Shown here in pieces: positions 25,443 through 38,100 of a DNA stretch of 64,000 nucleotides. Below the pieces are notes generated by a model. The model had not been told where the DNA came from. It did no database searches and saw only the letters and a list, made by a program, of their open reading frames with translations. A program made the position numbers and the translations under genes. This DNA comes from Polytrichum commune. Its lineage: Eukaryota > Streptophyta > Polytrichopsida > Polytrichales > Polytrichaceae. How positions within the stretch are numbered: position 1 is the first letter of the stretch; every line of letters begins with the position of its first letter. The stretch spans positions 31,806,001 through 31,870,000 of the forward strand of contig OX485804.1 of NCBI GenBank assembly GCA_950295325.1. The letters run 5' to 3'.

Positions 25443-28400
25443 CTATATTTTATAATGAACCATAGAAGGGGGATACACTTGCTCAGTTAGATTCTGTGCT
25501 GCACTTTCAGTAGGAAAGCCTCGGATTGCCCCAATTGTCCACTGGGCTATGATACCTGCACAAATTGCAAATCTTAAAGCTTTCTCTAACTTTTCTTGAT
25601 CGCCCAGAAGTTGTGGCTGTGTTGACAATTTCCTGATGACAGCTGCAACACCACAACAATAAAGGGGGATGAATATGGTAAACACTTACCTACTAGGCCC
25701 TTCCTTGCCTGAAAGTTCTGAGTAAGTGTTATATGATGTAAACAATAATGCAATCAATCTACTTTTGTTGATGGCACCAGCCAGAAGCTTATTGAGTTAC
25801 TTCAACAAGGGGCCAGTGCACTCTCTTTAAAACACTAGAAAACGTGCACTGTCCCTAACAGACTCATATTTGAGTAAAACTGAAGATGTTTTCAGCATCT
25901 GGACTTTTTAGTTCAACTCAAATTCTGTGGGCGGGTCCACTGATACACATTCAATATTTCTAAATCTCAAAGGGGGTACATGAATCCTCCATGAATATTT
26001 GAATTTTATAATAATGAAATATGAAATAAAAACTAATATATTTCTTTTTAAAACTAGCTCTCTATAATCAGTTCATAAAAAATGAAAATCTAATGAAATG
26101 ATCTATTTTAATATTTATCATGATTATGTCTGCAAGTGTAGTTCTATTGGAGGATCCTACCATTCAACTCCAAGCATGTTGTAATTCTGGACTAGGATTT
26201 GGTAAGTCTTACTTAAATATGAGTTCTAACCTTACCAACCACAAGAATTGAAAATGAAATAGCATGCGAACAGATTCCAACATTTTACAGAATCTTTCTC
26301 AGCATTATTACTATTATATAGTCATCAATAAGTCAGGAACAGGGTGAGATGTTGAGATACCTGCAACCAGAGCATCTCCCGACCCAGTTCTGTCACAAGT
26401 GAATGGCGTGACAAGAACGTCCTCCGTTCCCTCGATCGAACTATGGAAATCAGGTGTGTAATAATGGATTCGATATGTGCCATCCGTAACGAACATAATT
26501 TTTAAATCATCGTGCCATAGGTGTTCGATTTCCTCAGGCATATAGTGATACTCCTCCCTATTCTGCTTCATCTCTTCAAGAGACTTGGACGCGTAAACAG
26601 ATGCTTGCTTTCGTTTCCTCTCATAAATGTCCTCACCTAGAATGAATTCAAGCTCCTGCTTAGTGACTTCTATCATAGTCGCTTTATTCCATATGGGCGC
26701 TATGGCATTCCATGTCGTTGACTGATCTCGCCAGTAAGGCATTGGAAGATTCACATCAAAAAACACCTCCGCTCCTCTTTTCCTTGCCATGCCGACAGCT
26801 TTTATAAGCGTTGACCGTAAGGGCTCATATGTAAGGCTGATGGAAGTGCACTGAAGCATCCGAGCCTGCACACAAGGAGATATAAGGATTTCAAATACTC
26901 CTTTTTGTGATTGAAATAGCTTAATCCTTTAGGGTTTCAAGCTACCATCACATGGTCTATGTGACAGTTTGCACAATCCCCCAACAAGTATTTAAACCGG
27001 TTTTCACTTGGTCTATGAGATTGAAACTATAATTTTAACAGCCTACTACAAAGAGGAATTGAAAATCCAGTTATAGGTGGCAATAGTTATCAAATATGCA
27101 TGGCATATATTTAAATCTAGGTCATTTTGAGATGATGTCCAAATTGATCTTAGATGGTGTCACACACCTCCTTCATGATGTCCAAATTGATTTCCTTTGG
27201 CAGGAGCATGGATTCAGCACTGGGCTTCTCACATTTCATCTGAACTCCTGAGCCGGTGCCACAAGTCAGCCGCAGTTTTGACACCCCGGTCTCCAAACCC
27301 TTGGCAATTTTCACCCCTCGTGTCTGAACACCATTGGTGTTGAGAGTCGAGACCATTTCGTGTCCAAACACGTCATCACCCACCTTCAGCCATCGCAAGC
27401 ACAAAACTGGATCAGTCACAAGCAAAGTTAAGTGCTGAAATTGAGCATCTGCAAGCACAATCAATATTTCATTCCACTTTCAAATTCTGGAATCTTCACC
27501 ACCTAGGTATAACCAGATTCTCTATCTTCAAAGAAAAGGATGGCTATGGGATAAGAAAAAAGGTATCATCTACCTTGCCAACAAAGGCTACGCGACCACC
27601 CAATCGCGCCAGTGCAATGGCCAGATTGGAGGAGGTGCTTCCAGGGGCCCGAATAAATTCAGGTGGACTCCATTGCAGTCCCTTCCACGAGGAATAAATT
27701 TCGGGGTCCATTTGTCTCTCGCTAATCCTCACAGTGGGAACAAACTCGTGGAGCGCATCCCCAATGCAGCACACAAGGGGTGGCCAGTCATACTCCTCTT
27801 CCTCATCGTCCACATCATCTTCTTGTTTCTTCTTCTTGACTTTGACAATCTCTTCGTCACAGACACTCTCTGTTTTCACATTTCCAGTTTCTTCTGGTTC
27901 TGTTGGTGCTGTGGATGTCACACTCTTGCGACGCCTGCTTCCAACTGCCTGCTTTGGCGTCCCAGTGCTTGCCTTGCCTTTAAAATCAATCCCCAGAGTA
28001 AGACGTATCATTCTTTTGTAAATCTCTACATAGTGATTTTCTGCAATTTGCATCCTAGGTTTCAACCAATGTTGTGCAGGGTATCTAAGTTCAACCAGGG
28101 TATCAGGAATGGCATGTGTGTGGGTATCAAATACCCACTAGTATATGAAAAAATGATACCCGCACAACAATGGATTCAACCCCAAAGCTTGAGAATGCAA
28201 GAATACATGCGACTAATGATGCAAGGCAAATGCATTACTTTGGAGCAAAGAAAGCCAAAAAAAAATTCCCAACAAGAGAAGAAGTTGAAACCTCGAGACT
28301 TTCTGGCAGGTGCTGGTGTTGTCTCGGCTGCCAGGGTTTCTTCGTCCACCAAAGCTCTACTACACAAGTTCCAATTCCTCTGACTTGACATACACACACA

Positions 28401-28656
28401 GGGTAAGAAAAAAACTAGGGTTAAGAGCACCCCCCATTCCCCAAAAAAATTATAAAAAAAAAACAACGATAATGAGAACAACTTCTCCCAATCATTTCGA
28501 GTGGCATCGAGGTCAAAATTCCACGGAAATGCAAGGGAAACTGAGGATTGCATACCTGGCAGGTAAATGGACAGTGTTGAGCGCAAAGGGATGGAGAGAG
28601 GAGGAAGCCCAAGCGAGGGAGAAGTGCATGGACCTGGCCACCCCCGTCATAGCCAT
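25443..28656 (-). CDS. FLN1: Fructokinase-like protein FLN1, plastid (pfkB family, PEP-associated)
   Basis: Minus-strand exons in coding order: 28656-28556, 28377-28292, 27977-27574, 27383-27168, 26865-26361, 25642-25443, giving 503 residues (known FLN1 is about 470). The first exon reads as a Ser/Ala/Leu-rich transit peptide (MAMTGVARSMHFSLAWASSL). A Lys- and Asp/Glu-rich linker (about 83-125) precedes the pfkB fold, which begins EYDWPPLVCC. The adjacent Cys132-Cys133 pair corresponds to the cysteines reported to bind thioredoxin z in Arabidopsis FLN1. The N-terminal sugar-kinase motif is altered (RAPGSTSSN). The C-terminal motif CDRTGSGDA is kept, with Asp433 at the catalytic-base position. 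The end (AGIIAQWTIGAIRGFPTESA) is FLN1-specific, which separates it from FLN2 and true fructokinases. The family is part of the plastid-encoded RNA polymerase complex and is generally considered not to phosphorylate sugars. The third exon could instead start upstream, at AAAATCACTATG, also in frame. Confidence 0.92.
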
Positions 28657-28910
28657 GCCTCCCTCCCCTTGCTCCACCAGATTCCTCACCAAATTGGATT
28701 AGGTACTTGCGCAGACACACCAGAAAAATGATGGTGGGAGGAGGATAGGATTGTGGAATTTCTGCGTGGAAGTTGAAATGGAATGCTGCGAAGTGATGAG
28801 TCTGCGGGAGTTGCGAGAGTGAGAGTGAGCGAGGGTTTTGGGTTTTGGGTTTTGGATATGGAATTAGCAGCCTAGTGTGCGTGGATGAGTGTGGGCCCAC
28901 CACCACTAAG
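28657..28910 (-). promoter_or_regulatory. Probable FLN1 promoter and 5' leader
   Basis: Immediate upstream region of the FLN1-like start codon (read on the minus strand). It is rich in CT on the coding strand, as is common in plant leaders, and carries a GGGTTTT direct repeat near 28836-28855. No clear TATA box was identified. The boundary is an estimate. Confidence 0.3.
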
Positions 28911-31160
28911 GGTTTAGAGCATCTCTACCCAAATTGATGATTTTATTTTCTTTGCTTTTCTCTCCACAATTTTGTTGTTGTTCTTGAAGCTAATCTTAGC
29001 TTTCTACAAAAATAGAAAGAAATTGATGACATGATGGCTATAAAGAGAATCACGTAGTTCCGACCCTCATGAGGTAATTGGACATCTATATTTGAGTGGG
29101 ATGTGTGCAACGCTCGTAGGCAAGAATGGACACTTGATAGACAAGTTGTCCACTTTGATAATATTATTTTTTTGATTTTCAATACAAACACTTATTGGCT
29201 CTTCTCCCCTTTTTATTTCATGTTTCCTAAATCTATAGGCCAATCCACATATGGAGTTGATTGCAATGCGAGTAGTTGACTTCCTAATCGACTATTATGG
29301 GGACCAATCGACTCCCTAATTGACTATCGAGTGAACGGTCGACTCCTAGTCAACTATTATTGGATGAAGGTTGACTACTACTACGGAAGTCAACTAAGTA
29401 TAGTAATCAACTATTAATAATAATAGTAATCAACTTTTGTGGTGATGCTATAATAATAATTATTATTATTATAATAAAAAGAAACATCATGTGGTAAAAA
29501 AAATGACCATAACAACGTCCTCTGGGCATCATGCCCAAACATGATGCCATGTGATGTGGTGGCTAGAGGTTGCATCATGTTCATGCTCACATCCTTGGTT
29601 AGGTTGGGTGCCTACTGCAACCTAGAATAGAGTTCTTATCCAATACTAGTACTTCTCAAGCAATCAATCATTCAAGTGAAGAGCACTCCAGACAACTCCT
29701 TTGTGCTTTTTCTATCCATGTAAAGATTCTTGCATCCATATCCTATAGTTTGTATCTGGCATGAGCAAATCATTTATGTCCCTTAAATCATGGCTTGCGT
29801 AGACTGATTTCTCACTATTGTCGCAACTCGTCATCCACTCTTTTCTTGCCGGAAAAAATGTAATCTATAATTGCTTGAGAACTTAATAAGGACCAAGGTC
29901 CTTTTGCAATCCAAAGCACGGATCAATTCTAAGCTCAGTGTAACTTTTGTTCTCCAATTAATTATATCTATCATATTATGTTTCAAAGAGGTAAAGACTA
30001 AGACTCGACAAAACAATATTTGCAACATGCATATTATTTAAGATAGAACATGCTAATTTTAAACCAACACCCCACCAAAAACCGATGCAAGAAAATGAGA
30101 CACAAAAAGTAGACACTAATTTTGAAAATGTACTCCACCACCAAGTCTTTAACATTCTCCCTTGTTGGTTTTCAAAGATCATGATCTACCAGTAAAACCT
30201 TGAAATGAACCCTTAGAGCTTCCACATACATAATTCAAATAAGATATAGTTTGGTGCATTGGAATGCCCTTTCAATTGCTAGTAAGATGAAAAGCCTCGA
30301 AGTTCATCCACACAACAAATAGTAGTAGATAAAGTTAGCACTTAAAGCTGCTTGTTTTAGCACCCTCGCCCTTATCGGTTGATCAAAGCCCCCCGGTCGA
30401 AGGCCATAATTCAACGTCCCTGCGTTTACCATTCTAGGTTTTATGATGAACGCAATTGGTCATTGAAAGAATAAGCACACTTTCACTTTGGATATTTACA
30501 ACTTTTGCATCTATGCTCTCAAACTCTAAAACTTGGTATTTTTGTGATTTGTAATTGCGAATTGGATGAGGCAATTCCCGAACCAATTCAATGTCCAAAA
30601 GTGTATTTGGACTTGGAAGTTCCCACAATAGAGCCACACACCTTACTATAGGTTAAGGTGCTCACTACTCCACACTAAATGGGATGTAGGGGCAACATTC
30701 ACATGTTCATTCATCATGATTGTAGATGGTTATCTTGAACCCCAAAAACTCATACGTCAAAGTTTTGTTTTGTTTTTGGTTCAAATGAGAAATTTTGGAA
30801 GGGTTGGATGGGTCCAATGAAGTCATTTAAATTTACTATTTGTTTGTGGCAATACATGACATGTGTCTACAAAAGCTTGCCGAGTTCTCTAAGAACTATG
30901 TTAATGAATGTGTGGAGCCTTGCGACATGATGTAGTACACCCAACTTACCTCACCACTTAGGTATGGATGCCTAGTACACCTAAGGACATGGCGACATCT
31001 GTCCATTATTGGCCAACAATTACAAATGATAAATGAATCTTCTTGTATCCAATCAAGAATAGATACATCAACAAAAAAAACGCTTGACATGACCACTATA
31101 TTACACATGGATAAAAAATGACCTTTGAAGGAGGGTCTAGGTCCAATAAACACTCCTTAT
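28911..31160. other. Intergenic region between divergent FLN1 and XPD genes
   Basis: No gene seen. It contains degenerate repeats of a GTCGACT/AGTTGACT word (29270-29430) and a TAATAAT-rich patch with an ATAATAATAATTATTATTATTAT palindrome near 29450-29475. Short frames have no recognisable domains. Confidence 0.55.
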
Positions 31161-31164
31161 TGGA

Positions 31165-31700
31165 CCTTACTTATAGACTCAAGATTAGACGCAAGCTCAA
31201 AGCTTAAATTCTTAAATTAGGCGGAGTATTTTTATTGAGTTGCAGATGACAAGATCTGGTGAGAAAGTGGTGTAGCATTAGCGCCACTTCAATTTCTCAT
31301 ACCTTGGACTTAAATCCTAGTGTAAACTCCTTTGGTCTAAAATTACATTGTCAGCCAATAAGACTACTCAATTTGAAAATCCTTTGGTCTTGGACCTTAA
31401 GTAATGTAAACCCACCTTTGAGGATGGGTTTACATCATGATCCAGGTCCAAAAAAGCTTGGGGTTTGGAAGAAACCTCAATAAACCTTACTTTGGGACTC
31501 AAGATTAGACCCAAACTCAAAGATTGGTTTCTCAAACCACGAGGATTACTTTCTTGAGTTGGGACTATCGAGATTTGGCAGGAAAAACGATGCGAAATTA
31601 GTACCACTTCATTTTCTCATACCTTGGACCCTTGTAAACCCCTTTGATCCAAGACTTTACTTGCAACCAATAGCTTAGGAATTCTCAGATTTGGAGTTTC
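31165..31700. repeat. Tandem duplication upstream of XPD (about 320-bp period)
   Basis: ACTCAAGATTAGACGCAAGC at 31179 and ACTCAAGATTAGACCCAAAC at 31497 begin two aligned units. Both continue through TTGAGTTG, AGATCTGG/AGATTTGG, GCCACTTCAATTTCTCATAC / ACCACTTCATTTTCTCATAC, CTTGGAC and AACTCCTTTGGTC / AACCCCTTTGATC. The two units are same-strand and moderately diverged. Confidence 0.7.
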
Positions 31701-32139
31701 TTAAGTCTTGGACCCTGAGTAACTTAGGGTTAATTTCCATGGCGCTCGCCCACCAAATTCTAGTGAAAATGTAGATTCCACCTGAACCCTCAGTGGAACT
31801 TAAACCCCAACTTGAGTCTCTCAACTCTTCTTCTCTTGTCTCCAACGGTTAATGGTGCTTGGCCTCTTGTCTCTTCCACAAGTGCGACCTTAATCCCTGA
31901 ATTCCAAGGATGACGACCAGCATTCAATTGGGTCGATCTCAAATCAAAATCACTGGTAGTGAAGTGAAGAGAAGAGTGTAGGATTGTGCAAACACTGGCC
32001 ATGTGCGTTGGTCGCTCCTCCGGCATCATCTACGAGGAGTGGTGAATGGGATTGTTGTGTATGGATTCATCATGATCCGAGCGATGATACGACTAGATAG
32101 ATGAGCTACTAGGGGGGTTTGCGGCGGTTGGGAAGCATC

Positions 32140-35100
32140 ATGAGATTCAAGATAGAGGGCCTGACGGTCTACTTCCCTTATGAGTACATATATCCCGAGC
32201 AGTATGACTACATGGTGGACCTCAAGAGGTCGTTGGATGCAAAGGGGCATTGCTTGTTGGAGATGCCCACGGGGACGGGGAAGACCATCACCCTCCTGTC
32301 CCTCATCACCAGCTACATGCTCGCCAACCCCTCGGTTGGGAAACTCATCTACTGCACTCGCACCGTGCACGAGATGGAGAAGGTGTTGGAGGAGCTCCGC
32401 AAGTTGCAAGCTTATCAAGAAAAGGCTCTGGGCAAAGCCGCCAAGATGCTTGCTCTTGGCTTGAGCTCACGGAAGAATCTGTGCATCCATCCCCAGGTAT
32501 GTATGTATTTATGCATGTATGTATGCATGCCCTCACAAAAACAAAGAAAATCAAAAAATGGGTGAATTACGACCCATTGCGGTTTAGGGTTACGGCGATG
32601 TAATTCTTCACATGCGCCCCCACTGCTAATTCTGTCAGATGCTTGGGAGATGCTTGATTATGTAATAGCTTAGCATTGGAAGAATCTGTGCATCCGTCCC
32701 CAGGTATGTATGCACTTGCAAGAATTGAAATTTGGAAAAAAATTTAAAGTAAAGTGGTGAATTACGACCATTGGGGTTGCGGGGCTAGGTAATGTAATCA
32801 TGCACATGAGCCCCCACAGGTAATTCTGTCAGAGGCTTGGGAGATGCTCAAATGTGTAATAGATTAGCATTGGAAGAATCTGTGCATCCGTCCCCATGTA
32901 TGTATGCACTCACAAGAATTGGATTCTGGAAAGAATGGGTGAATTATGACATGGGCTTTCCCAGCAGATGCTTCATACCATTGCTGTGATTGTCAATAGC
33001 TGACGAACCAGTCGGTGATTCTCGTGTTGATTTCTTCTCTGCACCTTGGAGTGTGTCTTAATTTGGACATTAAGAGTAGCACGACAGAAGTGGGGGGATT
33101 TTTATTGGTTGTGATTTGGGGTTTAGGGTTTAGGGTTTAGGCGATGTAATTCTTCACATGCACACCAATGCTAATTCTGTCAGATGCTTGGGAGCTGCTA
33201 GAATAACTTGGTTCTGTATGTGTAAGAACACTTCTGGTAGAGTTTAGCACCATGCCAATGGCCTGTTAGTGCAAATTACACCTGTTTGCATTCTGTACTT
33301 TGGTTTTTGATTATTGTAAATGTTGCTCCTTTAGCTGAGATATTTATCTCATACCACCCTTTCCTAGTTGCTACCATGTGGAAGTTAGTGATAAATGGTA
33401 TGTCTACATATGATCTGGTTTCTTGAATGCACTCACAACAATTGAATTCTGGAAAAAAGGGGGTGAATCATGACATGGAGTTTACTAGCAGGTGCTTCTC
33501 ACTGTTGCTGTTGTTGCCAATAGCTGACAAATCAGTTGTTGATTCTCATGTAGAATTGCTTCTCTGCAGCTGGAGTGTGTCTTAATTTGGGCAGTAAGAG
33601 TAGCCTGGCAGATGTGAGGACTTTCTTGGTTTAGTTTTTGGGTGTAGGGTTTAGGGTTTACGAGACGTAATATTTCACATGCATCCCCCACTGCTATTTC
33701 TGTCAGATAGTCGGGAGAATATATAATAGCTTGGTTCTGTCTGTTCAAGGAAACATCTAGTAGAGTTTAGCAGCATGTCAATGCCACTCAGTGCACATTA
33801 CACCTGTTTGCATTCTGTACTCTGGTTTTTAATTATTGAGATTGTTACTCTTTCAGCTGAGATAGTTATCTCAGACCACATGAAATGTAGCTGCTACCAC
33901 GTGGAAGTCGGTGATATATGGCATGATCTGGTTTCTTGCAGGTTAGTGGTGAAGGATCAAGGGAGAGTGTGGATGCAGGTTGCAGGAAATTGACAGCCTC
34001 ATGGGTGAGAGCCTTAGCTGTGGAAAACCCCAACATTGAATCATGCCAGTTCTATGAAGGTTATGAAAAGCAAGCTGTAGAAGCACTCCTCCCCTCAGGT
34101 GTTTACACCTTACAAGACTTGCGGGGTTTTGGACGCGAAAAAGGATGGTGTCCATATTTTCTGGCTCGCCACATGATCCAATTTGCCAATGTGGTTGTCT
34201 ACAACTATCAGTACTTGCTGGACCCTAAGGTGATTGCATAACACACTTAATACTATCATTCATTTGCATAAACTCTTACTCTTCTTGAAACCCATTTCTA
34301 AACTCACGATTCTGACACTGTAATGTTGAAAGTGAAGCTACTTAACACACTGCAAACCTGTTCTGAATGATTATCATTTGTTTTAGAATGGAGCTCTTTT
34401 GTTCTGACAGAATGTGTGGTCTAACTGTGAAGGTGTCAGGCATTATCTCACGAGAAATGGAAAAAGAGTGTGTGATTGTCTTTGATGAAGCCCACAACAT
34501 CGATAATGTGTGTATTGAGGCACTGAGTGTAAACTTACGTCAACAAACTCTGGATGGCTCTACACGCAATCTTAGCAAAGTTACTCAGCTCATTGAGAAG
34601 TAGGTTAGCTCTCCACTTGCTGGTTTCAAGTCTACTTTATTAGGGTAGTTTCTGTTCAGTAAAATGACTTGAAGATTTGAGGTCATTTTATGAAGTGGGA
34701 GTGTGAACTTGGTACTGAATCAGGGCACAAGAACATTGCTTTGTGCAGGTTCAAGGCTACAGATGCAAATCGACTACGTCAAGAGTACAACAGGTTGGTA
34801 GAGGGTTTAGCTCAACGTGGCAACTTACCTGGTAATCTTCTCACTATAAGCTCCATGGGGTTTCCAATATGTTGTATGAAAATGCAAAATAGGTCCGGTA
34901 TATTGCTTCTATGAACAAGAACAAATTTTCTTGTGGAACTTTGTTGAACGAGAACAAGAACATACACCTTGTAGAACTGTCTCGAACGTGTCTTGTTGAA
35001 AACAAATGCCTTGTGGAACTGCCATGAATATATGTGCTCAGACCAAACAAGCTATTAAGTGGAATTGCAACCCAAAATCAGCAGAGTGTGGCTCGCATGA

Positions 35101-38100
35101 ATTTAGTCCTAATAGAGGCATCCTCTTACTCAATGGGACTTTTCATTGGGAGTTGGTTCCCTATGATTTTCCATCGGCTGTTTTGCATACAAAAGCTATA
35201 ATTTATTTTTGCTTGTGGTGCAAGCTTGGAGGTAATGTTTGAATCCAAATTAAGAGCAACCTATTGTGGTTGATTGATGGCCAAACTCATTTTAGCACCT
35301 CTTGGCATGCCAAAATAAGTTTGACACCAATATAGAATGGTCTCTGTCAAACCTCCACATTACCTCCAGGCATGCACTGGAAAACCTACTGAACATGGAG
35401 AGTGTTGTATGCAAAACAACTAAATCCCTATCAAAAGTCATGTTGAGTTAGAGGATAAATCTAATATACATATGTCAAATAATAGAGATTTCGACAATTA
35501 ACTGCAGACAGATTTTTATACTGTTTCATTCTGGTTTGTCCAGGAACGGATACCTGGTTAGCCAATCCAGCGCTCCCAGATGATATTCTTCGAGAGGCAG
35601 TTCCAGGCAATATACGACGTGCAGAGCATTTTGTCTCTTTCTTGAAGAGATTAGTGCAGTACATACACGGGCGACTGCAGACTGAACAAGTTGAGAGTGA
35701 AGGGCCAGTTTCCTTCTTAAGCTCCTTACAGGCACTGTTCTCTCCTTTTGTGAGACCATTCAGAATGAGGGTGCCCTCCTGAGTTACTAACTATCTCCCT
35801 TGAACTGCTTCTTGTTCCAAGATTTTACAAGTTTGTCAGGCGTTCACTGTCTTTCTTATTTAGTATTTGTTTTACACCTTCAAATTTTTCTCTAAGCTCG
35901 TTCTGCAAGTGCCTTGTTTCAGTTTCTTATGAGATTCATCATATTTCTGCAGGCTCAGGCAGGCATTGACAGCAAGTCTCTCAAGTTCTGCTATGACCGG
36001 CTACATTCTCTGTTGTTGACATTGGAGGTGACGGATACAGATGAGTTTATGCATATCCAGACAGTGTGCAATTTTGCAACACTACTGGGGACATACACAA
36101 GGGGTTTTTCCATTATAATTGAGCCTTATGACGAGCGCATGCCAAATATTCCGGACCCTGTCTTGCAGGTGTGAAGTGAACCATCTTGATAGGCTTTTAT
36201 TTGTGTGGTCTTTTTGAGGGCTTTAAGAAGATCTGAATTGTAAATGTTGCAAATGTTATACTTGGTTTTCTTGCAACCTCTTATGTCTCATCTAATTGGA
36301 TCCCTTTTGGGCCACTGTTATTTGTAAGTTCGGAATTTCTTGTTATAAGTATATGTTTCTGCATTTTGGTGTGAAGTACTCATTTAAGATAAATCAGATG
36401 CTGTCGCCAGTGTTGTAAGGTGTAGCAAAATATGCAGAAAGCTAGTCTCTGACAACAGTTATTGTTTATGAGTTAGTGTAGCTTATTAGCTAAATTTCTT
36501 CCAGAAAATTAATTATTTTTGTGCTGAAGCAGATAGCACCTTATGGTAGTGTAATAGGATATCCTGGTCATTTGTACAGCTTTTTTTCTCCTCTATATTC
36601 ATTATATGTGTATGTATGTATATAACATATATATTAAAGGCCTCCTTGAGACATTTTAAACTGTGATCTGCTATGTCTCTGATTTTGGCTTAGATATCCA
36701 CGTGTAGAGCTAGCATAACTTTTTGTATGGAAGACAATCAGGGAATATTGGAGACCTTGAAATTAAGAATCTCTTTGTTTGCCTTGAGGCATGTATTATT
36801 TTTGTCAAGAGATGAGGTTACAAATGTTTCAAAGAAGGAATGAGCTCTGACGTATACTACATATTGGCTTGTTTTGTGGTTACCAAAATTAACTTGATTT
36901 GCAAAGTGTATTTGTGCAACTTGTAACTGCTTATCTGAATATCGTGAGTGTGGACTATAAGGTTTTGCAACTGACAATGTTCTGTTGTTGGGTGTAGCTG
37001 AGCTGCCTAGATGCCTCCCTTGCAATAAAGCCTGTGTTTGAGCGGTTCCAGAGTGTTGTTATCACATCTGGTACACTAAGCCCGATTGATCTGTATCCAA
37101 GGTTACTTAATTTCAATCCTGTCATTTCAAACAGTTACAAGATGACCCTTACCCGTGACTGCCTGTGCCCTATGGTCCTCACTCGTGGGAGGTGGGTTCA
37201 ATTCCTTGCATTGTACCTGCATTAAATTCCTTGAAGTATATACCTGCATCCCAAATAATGGTGTATTTAATATGTTTACATAACACCTAGTTGTGTATAT
37301 ATGCGTTATTCTTATTTAACAATCTGCTTTATAGTAGCATAATGTGGCACATGCTAGAAGAAAATTTGAAAATCATGCAATTATGACGCATAATCAGGGA
37401 ATTATTATGTTATTCCAACATTTTATTGTTTCTACATGATAATTTGGCCTCCAGAAGTTTGTGATGTGCCACTGCTGTACATCGGTCTGCCTTGTGTATC
37501 ATCTGTATCTGTGTGTGTGATAGGTCCACCATGAGTCTGCAAAATAGGAATAGGGTTTAATTTTTGATTGTGTTGGTTTTTGCACTAGTACAACCAAGTA
37601 GGGTTTGAGCTGTGTAATTGGAATTGAATTTTTTAGGCTTTGCAACCTTTCCTTACCCATATAAAATTTGGTCTGGATTTAAGTATAATGCAAACTGTGA
37701 AATCTGCTTGTTTTTTGGTTGGTGTTGGTATGTACATGTTCTAAACTCTATTGTGCAATAACTTCTTCTGAGGTGCATAATCAGTACTAACAGTGATTTG
37801 TGATTGCAAACTAGATATAGGGTTCCATTTTTGATTGTGATGAGTTTTTGCACTTGTAAAACCAAGTAGGATTTGAGTTGTAGGACATTGAATTCTAAGG
37901 CTTTGCAACCTTTGTTCACTCGTGTAAAGTTTGGTCTGGATTAAAGTCTAATGTAAAAATGTAATTTGCTTGTTTTTCTCTTGGTGTTGGTGTAATGCAA
38001 TTTACGTGTTCTTAACTCTATTGTGCACTGACTCCTCTTTAAAGCATGAACTCAGTACTAACAGTGATTGTTTCTTGTGAACAGTGACCAGCTGCCAGTG

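Noticed and set aside
27673-28388. Long plus-strand frames opposite FLN1 (up to 236 codons)
   Set aside because: They are antisense shadows of the FLN1 exons and the acidic linker. The minus strand has clear FLN1 homology and correct splice sites.
33119-33142. Telomere or centromere remnant from TTTAGGG repeats
   Set aside because: Just over three units inside an intron, partly duplicated with the intron. Too short to indicate an interstitial telomere or fusion point.
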